Below are positions 31,175-37,047 of a DNA stretch of 37,047 nt, one piece after another (the stretch's first letter is position 1; every line of letters begins with the position of its first letter). The DNA is taken from positions 1 to 37,047 of IMG/VR virus record IMGVR_UViG_3300043470_000314. One strand, given 5' to 3'. Position numbers and translations under genes: made by a program. This DNA comes from a virus. The notes beneath the pieces were generated by a model. The model saw only the letters and a list, made by a program, of their open reading frames with translations. It was not told the origin of the DNA and did no database searches.

Positions 31175-31789
31175 TTAAGACTTCGGTAAAAAACCTGCAT
31201 CCGTTAGTTGTTCAAAATAGCCACTAGCAAGAGTTAGCTTCTGCATCGTATCTGCAAGCACATCCCAAGCATCGCGGGTAAGGTCTTCACGAAGAGCATA
31301 CATTTCCTCAACAGTAAACAAGTGCTCGTCAACGTTACCTTCAGCATCTGTAACACGGATAATGTTCTGTGCTACCAAGCTTGACACATAGAACTTAACC
31401 CATTCAGGGTTGTTTCCGTTAGCGTCATCACGAGGATACTTTTCGTTAGCTTCAGCCATAACCTTGTCAACAATCTTCTGGCTAACGCCACGCATTGTGA
31501 AAGTAAGAGCCGACTTTAGAATCTTGTCAGCCAAAACCTTAGCCTTAGCTTCAAGTTCTTTCTGGTAATCAAGATCAAGGTAGCCGTTTAGCTCTTCATT
31601 AATTTGGGCAAGATCAAACGCCGCTTCAGCGTCAAGATAAATTGTTACATCCTTTGTAGGGAACCCACGTCCCTTAATAACCTCACTGAGGTTAAACACT
31701 CCCTTAGCCTGAGCTTCCTTAACGATAGCAAGAGTTTCCGCTACCTGATCTGGAACCTGCTCAGTTGTTGCTGTTGTTTCTTCGCTCAT
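31175..31789 (-). CDS. Tail assembly chaperone (G)
   Basis: This 204-residue protein starts at ATG 31789 (MSEETTATTEQ) with AAAGG about 8 bases upstream; the longer start at 31816 lacks a good site. It lies between the major tail protein and tape measure genes, the standard place of the G chaperone that keeps the tape measure soluble while the tube assembles. The sequence is acidic and helical with no enzymatic motifs. Near its end, TTTTTTA spans the codons for F209-L210 (numbered from 31816), and a -1 shift there makes the longer GT form. Confidence 0.85.
   Translation of the reverse strand: MSEETTATTEQVPDQVAETLAIVKEAQAKGVFNLSEVIKGRGFPTKDVTIYLDAEAAFDLAQINEELNGYLDLDYQKELEAKAKVLADKILKSALTFTMRGVSQKIVDKVMAEANEKYPRDDANGNNPEWVKFYVSSLVAQNIIRVTDAEGNVDEHLFTVEEMYALREDLTRDAWDVLADTMQKLTLASGYFEQLTDAGFLPKS
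31187..31193 (-). promoter_or_regulatory. -1 programmed ribosomal frameshift site (TTTTTTA)
   Basis: On the - strand the heptamer T TTT TTA fits X-XXY-YYZ exactly in the reading frame of the G chaperone (GGT TTT TTA). Slipping back one base switches from the frame that stops at 31175 to an open frame that runs without stop into the 112-residue T frame. The summed length is consistent to the base. This is the normal way tail chaperones of siphoviruses make their GT fusion. Confidence 0.88.
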
Positions 31790-31829
31790 TATTGCGCCTT
31801 TCGTATAACTGCCCATTGTGGAAGTTTAA

Positions 31830-31870
31830 GGTTGGAGCGGGGCAAATGGGCGCAAGTCCCCGCTCCAACC
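31830..31870 (-). terminator. Long hairpin after the major tail gene
   Basis: GGTTGGAGCGGGG (31830-31842) and CCCCGCTCCAACC (31858-31870) pair perfectly over 13 bp around a 15-base loop. It sits 13 bases after the major tail protein stop on the - strand. The following sequence has only TTAAACTT, so it may attenuate rather than fully stop transcription, or protect the very abundant upstream mRNA. Confidence 0.7.
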
Positions 31871-31883
31871 GGTCTATTTAAAC

Positions 31884-32960
31884 TTAGTCAGTGGTCGAAA
31901 CCATCACGCCAAGCTTACCCTGTGGGGCAAAGTTGACCATGAACTTAACTGAGTCTTCGCCTTCGGTGTTGTCCATGTAAGCGTCTGCAATGAACTTGTA
32001 GACAGAAACAACTTCTGCGTCAGCGTAAGCGCCAGCAGCAGGCTTGTTGATACGTGTAACCAAGTAACCCTGTGGGCGTGTGCCATCAGTCGAAGCCTTG
32101 AAAGCTTCGCGAGCGATAGCGTATGCACCAGTGGTGTCCTCTAGGTCACCTTCACGGAAGAAGGTTAGCGAACCAGTAAACTGTGCAAATCCACGAACCT
32201 GAACCTGGCCCTCGTCGATGATTGAACGGTCGTCAATCTTGTTCGAGTCCTGAGCGCCAAGGTCGTAACCGTCCCAAGCAATAGCTGCAGTTAGGTCGAT
32301 TCCGTCGTTTAGGATAGCAATGTCAGGAGATGCAAGGAATGCAGACTCGTTAGTTACGTCAGCAACAGGAACCCATGTAACCTTGATCTTACCGTTAGAG
32401 GTAGACTTGGTTCCAACAGTTGTGCGAAGCTCTGGACCAACGCCAGCAGTTCCAGCAGCAACAGCAACGTTAACAGCAACTTCACCAGTGGTCAAGAAGC
32501 GAGCGCCCATACGGACCATTTCGCCATCGCCAATAAGCTCAGTTGGGTAGTCAGTCTTCACACCGAAGATGCTGATTTCCTGTCCAGCTTCAAAAGCTGC
32601 ATCGTGCTCAAAACCAACACGCTTGATTAGGTAATACTTAACATCAGCGGTCTTGAATAGGTCGCGGAACTTGTTGTAAACCGAAGTAGCGGTTAGGTTC
32701 TCGTCGCGGAAACCATCAAGGGAAGCCTCGTAGTTGTAGTAGGTTGGGGTGGTAACATCTGCGTTGTCAACGATCGACAGCGAGTTGTCCGACTGTGATT
32801 CAGTCTGGTTTAGTGTGTAGTCGTCAGTGACGGCCTGTGAAATGTTGAATACCTTGGTAGCGTCGGTGATTTCTGTAAGGGTAGGAGCCTTCCAGTCAGC
32901 GAACGCATCTCCGGCTGCAACGTAAATACCCACATTTGGGCGTAGCATTTTAGTAGCCAT
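31884..32960 (-). CDS. Major tail (tube) protein
   Basis: This 358-residue protein lies just before the chaperones, the standard position of the tube subunit. It begins KMLRPNVGIYVAAGDAFADW and contains QAVTDDYTLNQTESQSDNSL, a typical beta-sandwich tube N-terminus, then a middle segment (about 155-215, GEVAVNVAVAAGTAGVGPEL) that may be a surface insertion. The C-terminal part (VRGFAQFTGSLTFFREGDLE, QGYLVTRINKP, KFMVNFAPQGKLGV) completes the tube fold. GAGGAAT upstream of ATG 32960 is a strong ribosome site, fitting high expression. Confidence 0.87.
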   Translation of the reverse strand: MATKMLRPNVGIYVAAGDAFADWKAPTLTEITDATKVFNISQAVTDDYTLNQTESQSDNSLSIVDNADVTTPTYYNYEASLDGFRDENLTATSVYNKFRDLFKTADVKYYLIKRVGFEHDAAFEAGQEISIFGVKTDYPTELIGDGEMVRMGARFLTTGEVAVNVAVAAGTAGVGPELRTTVGTKSTSNGKIKVTWVPVADVTNESAFLASPDIAILNDGIDLTAAIAWDGYDLGAQDSNKIDDRSIIDEGQVQVRGFAQFTGSLTFFREGDLEDTTGAYAIAREAFKASTDGTRPQGYLVTRINKPAAGAYADAEVVSVYKFIADAYMDNTEGEDSVKFMVNFAPQGKLGVMVSTTD

Positions 32961-32964
32961 GTTT

Positions 32965-33180
32965 TTATTCCTCGTTAGTCTCGATGGTTGGGGTTTCGCC
33001 CTCTTCGGCTTCTACCTCAACAGGTATCGCCACTGGAGCTTCTTTCTTCTGCTTCTTCTCTGGCTTCGCCGGAGCTTCTGCATCTACTGGAATGAGGTTC
33101 TTTCCCAATACAGGGTTAAGAGCATAATGCGCTGGGGCATCAATAATCTCTCCAGTAAGCTTGTGCTTAAAAAGTGCCAT
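32965..33180 (-). CDS. Small acidic-tailed phage protein
   Basis: This 71-residue protein starts ALFKHKLTGEIIDAPAHYAL and then has a Lys/Ala/Glu-rich, low-complexity acidic tail. The N-terminal pattern recurs between tail terminator and major tail genes of related phages, but no function is known to me. It may bind the tube or assembly factors. It ends four bases before the major tail gene. Confidence 0.7.
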   Translation of the reverse strand: MALFKHKLTGEIIDAPAHYALNPVLGKNLIPVDAEAPAKPEKKQKKEAPVAIPVEVEAEEGETPTIETNEE

Positions 33181-33202
33181 GATGGTCCTTTCTTATCTTA
33201 TA

Positions 33203-33634
33203 CTATGATACCACATCAGTATTTACGAAAAATATAAATGTGATTTCAGAAATGTATTTAATCGGTTTGATTGAATTGTCAAATACTAGGGATCCAGCAT
33301 TTGGTGCTGGCTTAAGTTCTCCAGCGTCCACCGGCTTAAAACCGGTGAGTTTATTGAGCACGAGGTCTGCGACCTGTCGTGCCGAGCGTTCGGTTGGGCC
33401 CACACAAGCAACTGTGACATAGCTTTGCCCAAGGTCGTTTCTTACCCCTGTAATGCCTCTGCCTTCGTAGGCGTGTGCGTAACCGCCATAGATTGGCACA
33501 ATAAAGGGGAGCATAGTGCCACCACTGTATTCTAATTGGTCATCTGCTGGTGCAGTGTTTTCGTAAACTGTTTGTGGCAGTTCTCGAAGCTTTGTTGTGA
33601 TCTGGTCATGCACAGCGAGTAGTGATAGAGCCAT
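33203..33634 (-). CDS. Tail terminator protein
   Basis: This 143-residue protein occupies the tail-terminator slot between neck and major tail genes. Motifs such as VHDQITTKLRELPQTVYEN and ESARQVADLVLNKLTGFKP-like helices flanked by strands, with a C-terminal IKPIKYISEITFIFFVNTD, match the small alpha/beta gpU-like terminators. It would cap the tube and join it to the head. It shares a base with the preceding gene's stop. Confidence 0.75.
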   Translation of the reverse strand: MALSLLAVHDQITTKLRELPQTVYENTAPADDQLEYSGGTMLPFIVPIYGGYAHAYEGRGITGVRNDLGQSYVTVACVGPTERSARQVADLVLNKLTGFKPVDAGELKPAPNAGSLVFDNSIKPIKYISEITFIFFVNTDVVS

Positions 33635-34176
33635 TACTTACCCTTCTTGTATAGTTTGCCAAGTTCTTGTAAAGCATATTTCTCTGCCATAACTAAGGCT
33701 CTGCGCGTTGCATGCATACCAACTTTAACGTTTGAGCCAGGCATTTCAGAACCATATTCTTGCATTGCAATATAGTTTTTGTCTGCAGCCCATGGTCGAA
33801 ACTTTGGGTTTCGCATAGAGTCTACACGTTTTTGGTATTTAGCTGATGAGCGAGTGTCTCGGATTCCACCAAACCCTGTCGGGGAAAATGGGAAACCGAA
33901 TGAGGCTTCCCACATTTTTGTTTCAGTGTTCCATTGTGGTCTTGAGAACTTTACGCTCTCAAACATTTTACCAGTTTCTTTACGAGCGCCGAACTGGTTT
34001 CCACGCATTTTGTTTATCATTACGTGCCATTGTGAACCTGTTGGTGAACCGCCAAGAATGTTTTTGCGTGTTTCTTCAGCACCTAGACGTGCCGCTCTGC
34101 CGACGATGAGTCGAACTTTTTCTTCTTGTTTGCCGACCCAAGCTTCTGCGTCTATTATTGTTGATCTTCTAGCCAC
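33634..34176 (-). CDS. Neck / head-tail connector protein (HK97 gp10-like)
   Basis: This 180-residue basic protein starts at GTG 34176. It has the helix-rich N-terminus EKVRLIVGRAARLGAEETRK, a strand region ASFGFPFSPTGFGGIRDTRS and ends in ALVMAEKYALQELGKLYKK, the general plan of gp10-like neck proteins. Position between head closure and tail terminator supports the call. It overlaps the head closure gene by 8 bases. Confidence 0.72.
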   Translation of the reverse strand: MARRSTIIDAEAWVGKQEEKVRLIVGRAARLGAEETRKNILGGSPTGSQWHVMINKMRGNQFGARKETGKMFESVKFSRPQWNTETKMWEASFGFPFSPTGFGGIRDTRSSAKYQKRVDSMRNPKFRPWAADKNYIAMQEYGSEMPGSNVKVGMHATRRALVMAEKYALQELGKLYKKGK

Positions 34177-34642
34177 GGACTGGCCTCGATTCCTGATTCA
34201 CCTCACAGGTAATACCGCGTGACCAAGAGTTTGAACTGTTGATTACCGATTTAACTGTGTATTGGAAACCTGTTAGAAGAGGGTCTGCGACTGCGCTGAT
34301 AACAATAACTTCGTAGCCTGGGCGGATATCTGCTAGCTCGCCGTCCCAGTCTTCCATAAGATTCTTTTTAAGGTTAAAGAACATGGCAACATCTTTACCG
34401 GTCATTGGCACAAAGTCGTTGCTTGATTCAGAAATTGTGGACTGGCGTAATGGTTGGATTCGTGCCCAACCTTCATAGATTGTTGCAGTTGATTCAGTCC
34501 AAGTGTTGCTCACTGCGTCGTAAGTTTTTTCTACAGCGTTTGGTTTAATGACCTGGATGTGCGCTAAACCTAAGCCATCTTCAACTGGAACGTTGTGGCT
34601 TGTCCACTTAGGGTGCAATACTGGACGAGTGTTTAGAGCCAA
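34169..34642 (-). CDS. Head closure (head-tail stopper) protein
   Basis: This 157-residue beta-rich protein starts at TTG 34642, overlapping the adaptor gene by 10 bases; GGGA seven bases upstream is the nearest site. Motifs ATIYEGWARIQPLRQ, NLKKNLMEDWDGELADIRPG and GFQYTVKSVINSS fit the stopper fold that plugs the connector after DNA packaging. The length and gene order match other siphoviruses. Confidence 0.73.
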   Translation of the reverse strand: MALNTRPVLHPKWTSHNVPVEDGLGLAHIQVIKPNAVEKTYDAVSNTWTESTATIYEGWARIQPLRQSTISESSNDFVPMTGKDVAMFFNLKKNLMEDWDGELADIRPGYEVIVISAVADPLLTGFQYTVKSVINSSNSWSRGITCEVNQESRPVRG

Positions 34643-35037
34643 TCGTTATCCCATTTCGTTGTTGGAGAAACAATCATGAAGGTGTCGAAAGAGTCCACCA
34701 TGTCGTCTTGTGCAGCTTCGTCTTGCAACATTTTTGCTTGAGCGCGAAGTTCAGCACCAAGCTTGGCTCCGTCGGTTGTGAAGTCGTAGGTTTTGATAAC
34801 CTTGTTAATTAGGGCTTCAGAAGTGGCTAGGACGAGTTTGGCTTGAGCTGCAGCACGTTTAACGTTGTTGCTGTATAGCACAAGGAACGCTTGGATCTGT
34901 GGGTCACTGAAGAGGTAAGCTGGGGTTACCTCTGGGTCGCGCGGGTCGTCAAGTTGTTCAACGTCTGGGATTAGTAGACGGACCTGACCTACTGCGGTTG
35001 AATAGTCTGGTGGTGTGATGTCTGGAATGTTTGCCAT
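34633..35037 (-). CDS. Head-tail adaptor (connector) protein
   Basis: This 134-residue helical protein has VGQVRLLIPDVEQLDDPRDP, YLFSDPQIQAFLVLYSNNVK, RAAAQAKLVLATSEALI and a C-terminal helix. These are the hallmarks of the HK97 gp6-like adaptors that bind the portal ring. It lies between the collagen-like gene and the stopper. ATG is at 35035-35037. Confidence 0.8.
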   Translation of the reverse strand: MANIPDITPPDYSTAVGQVRLLIPDVEQLDDPRDPEVTPAYLFSDPQIQAFLVLYSNNVKRAAAQAKLVLATSEALINKVIKTYDFTTDGAKLGAELRAQAKMLQDEAAQDDMVDSFDTFMIVSPTTKWDNDWL

Positions 35038-35057
35038 TTACTAATTATACCTTATTG

Positions 35058-37028
35058 TTATGTGTTATCTGAATATGTTGGTCTCATTTGCACAGCCAAC
35101 CAGTTTACTACTACTGGGGTGTTATTTGGAATAGCTACGTTATCAATTGTTTTCAAAGTTATCGTCATTGTTGTAGTTGTAACATTGGAAACTGTAGCTA
35201 AAATATTTTTTACATCAGTCGTAAGAGTGATTACAGGTTGGTCAACAAATGGAACTTCTGCAGGGTCTGCAAGAAAACTTATGTTGTTTGTTATCTTTTC
35301 AGCCGAACCAGACCCGTATATTAGCTGTCTACCTGCCACCATGTTAAACGGTGTCCCACCAACCCCAGGAGCGGCTACCGTGCCATTTTCTATCTCTTCC
35401 TGGAGACTTTCTTGAACTGCGCTTCCAACGTTGGATGATGTGACTAAGGTTACCCATTCAAAATTGTAGTCAGTATCACTTAGTTTAGCTAAAACCTGAT
35501 CTCTGCTTCCGCCAATTGGAAGACCTACTCCATCGTTTCCATCTACACCTCTAACCACAAACCTTATAAAATCTGCCTCGTTATCAACAAAAACTTGGTT
35601 ATAATTTTTTCCGGTATTATAGTCTGTGAATTCACCATCTGGATCGTAATCTTGATACCAGTTTAAACCTTCATTAACTGCTAGCTCATACGCACTAAGA
35701 CCAGTATCTCCCTTTTCCCCCTTCGGTCCAGTTGGGCCTTCAACCCCTCTTTGGCCTTGTGGCCCCACTACATATCCAGCATTAGAGAAAGCACTTGAGG
35801 TTTGAGTTGCAGGGTTAAAGGTTCTGTATTTTAAATAACCGTCTTCAACCAGGAAATTGTTTGCATAAATACCTTGGTCGCCCTGTGGGCCTTGATCACC
35901 AGTATCCCCTTTATCGCCTTTGTCGCCTTTTGGTCCAGCTGGTATCCCAAAGTTTAAAACATTTCTTTCAGAACCATAATCCCCTGTTCGGGTTATGCTC
36001 AACGATGGCGTTTCACCATAGTCTAATGCAGTAGCAGTTCCTGCTTCTATTGCCCCGACCTCGCCTTGAGGGCCTCTTACATAGCCGACCTCTTCCCAAC
36101 CGGTTCCGTCTGTTTTATAAAGATTTAACACCCCATTTTCTACATTTGCGCTAGTATATCCAGGGCCCCGAACATCGCCATCAACAGATATTGAGCTATC
36201 GTCACTCATGTTGAGCGTCATTACGCCACTTGTGTTAACAGTTGCGCTTTCAATATATGGAGCATCTTGCCCGTCATAGCCAACAACTCTGCCTAAGTTT
36301 TCTGCAGTGCCATTGTCGTAAAACAAGGTAAGTTCATTATTGTAAATCTCAGCGTCTTGGATTGATACTCCAGTATCTCCTTTATCACCCTTGAGTGATG
36401 CAATCCACTCTGATTCAGAGCCCACAAAACCATTCTGTAATGCAACAACATAAGCTGAGTCACCAGCACCAGAACCCGGGGCTCCTTGTGGACCTCGTGG
36501 ACCTTCTGGACCTTGAGGGCCTGGAGGGCCACCAGGTGTTCCAGGTTCGCCCTGAGGACCTTCTGGGCCTTCAGGTCCACGGTCGCCACGTAAGTAAAGC
36601 ACACCGCTAGAGTCCTGTAAAGGCATAACTGATGTTAAGTCAACAGTTTCTCCAGCTGGCAAGTTAAAAGAGTAAGGTGGAATTGGGCGAGTTGGTGAAC
36701 CTTCAGCGTCGGTAAGTCTGAAATCTACTTTCCAAGTCCAATCGACTGGGTTATTCTCTTCAATGTCTGTGGCTAAAAGCCTAATGCCTCGTTGGTCGTC
36801 TTCACCTAAAATGTAGCCTTCAGAGTCAACTGTTGCTTCAAAAGTTGTTGGCAAAAAGGTTAAGTCAAGTTGAGTGTTAACAATATAGTTTGGGGCTGGG
36901 GTAAAGAGCACAGACCCGCCGGCAGCAACCCAGTCAAGCTCAAGTCCTTCGTCTGAGCCGTCGGGTTTTGCTAAAAGAAACCTGCCTGTAACAGTTCCGT
37001 AAGCGTTAGTTATTGGCGCGTTTACCAT
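35058..37028 (-). CDS. Collagen-like structural protein (head or neck fibre)
   Basis: This 656-residue protein has a beta-rich N-terminal domain (about 1-145, GTVTGRFLLAKPDGSDEGLE, TFLPTTFEATVDSEGYILGE), then several Gly-x-y collagen tracts. These lie near residues 147-190 (GPEGPEGPQGEPGTPGG), 210-218, 362-385 (GPKGDKGDKGDTG) and 420-445. Between them are beta modules, with a C-terminal beta domain. Collagen-like fibres trimerise. Its place next to the head-tail adaptor, away from the tail-tip genes, suggests a capsid or neck fibre, but a tail fibre is possible. Confidence 0.82.
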   Translation of the reverse strand: MVNAPITNAYGTVTGRFLLAKPDGSDEGLELDWVAAGGSVLFTPAPNYIVNTQLDLTFLPTTFEATVDSEGYILGEDDQRGIRLLATDIEENNPVDWTWKVDFRLTDAEGSPTRPIPPYSFNLPAGETVDLTSVMPLQDSSGVLYLRGDRGPEGPEGPQGEPGTPGGPPGPQGPEGPRGPQGAPGSGAGDSAYVVALQNGFVGSESEWIASLKGDKGDTGVSIQDAEIYNNELTLFYDNGTAENLGRVVGYDGQDAPYIESATVNTSGVMTLNMSDDSSISVDGDVRGPGYTSANVENGVLNLYKTDGTGWEEVGYVRGPQGEVGAIEAGTATALDYGETPSLSITRTGDYGSERNVLNFGIPAGPKGDKGDKGDTGDQGPQGDQGIYANNFLVEDGYLKYRTFNPATQTSSAFSNAGYVVGPQGQRGVEGPTGPKGEKGDTGLSAYELAVNEGLNWYQDYDPDGEFTDYNTGKNYNQVFVDNEADFIRFVVRGVDGNDGVGLPIGGSRDQVLAKLSDTDYNFEWVTLVTSSNVGSAVQESLQEEIENGTVAAPGVGGTPFNMVAGRQLIYGSGSAEKITNNISFLADPAEVPFVDQPVITLTTDVKNILATVSNVTTTTMTITLKTIDNVAIPNNTPVVVNWLAVQMRPTYSDNT

Positions 37029-37047
37029 TATGCTACCTGTGTAATGT

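Noticed and set aside
1-37047. CRISPR array, insertion sequence, integrase or att site
   Set aside because: I saw no regularly spaced repeats, transposase or recombinase motifs, or paired attachment-like repeats.

Overview
The window is a section of a tailed, siphovirus-like bacteriophage genome whose host is almost certainly an actinobacterium. Host evidence: two WhiB-family iron-sulfur regulators (a family confined to Actinobacteria and their phages), one fused to a WhiA-like helix-turn-helix; a DUF2637 membrane protein; an NrdH-type redoxin; and the actinophage-style set of AAA_24 ATPase, DUF669, RuvC-like resolvase and metallophosphoesterase. Base composition is moderate (mid-40s % GC by eye), lower than most cultured high-GC actinophages, so an aquatic low-GC actinobacterium is a reasonable guess, but that is inference. 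No integrase, transposase, CRISPR array or cellular housekeeping gene was seen.

Left arm (1-13732, all + strand): tightly packed, often 1-14 bp overlapping early genes. They run from a partial gene end, a small HTH-like protein and many tiny (26-97 aa) proteins, several Cys-rich, through a DEAH/SNF2-like helicase, a DUF1599/Nmad1-like protein, a DUF2637 protein, a WhiB and a PD-(D/E)XK (Cas4-like) nuclease. Next come a Sak4-like ATPase and a DUF669 ssDNA-binding protein, then a non-coding tRNA block (Thr-UGU, Asn-GUU and two tRNA-like structures). The arm ends with a primase-helicase, HTH protein, glutaredoxin, WhiB-WhiA fusion, RuvC-like resolvase, metallophosphoesterase, two zinc-ribbon proteins and a conserved phage protein. 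Together they form a replication, recombination and host-transcription takeover module.

A strong bidirectional terminator at about 13750 separates the two convergent arms.

Right arm (13787-37028, all - strand; read from high to low coordinate): a collagen-like protein, head-tail adaptor, head closure, neck and tail terminator proteins, a small protein, and the major tail protein, followed by a long hairpin. Then come tail chaperones joined by a clear -1 slippery site (TTTTTTA), a 3599-aa tape measure, Dit-like and hub-like proteins, three receptor-binding/minor tail proteins, an M23 endolysin and two holin-like proteins. Terminase, portal, protease and capsid genes are not in the window and probably lie beyond the right edge.

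The most unusual items are a complete DEDDh (DnaQ/RNase T-like) exonuclease signature embedded in the tape measure protein and the single-chain WhiB-WhiA-type regulator. Further oddities are a four-copy HA-x4-PGE-x-NP-x-TG repeat in the tape measure, D-arm-less tRNA-like sequences, and a structured RNA that would bury the start of a tiny gene.
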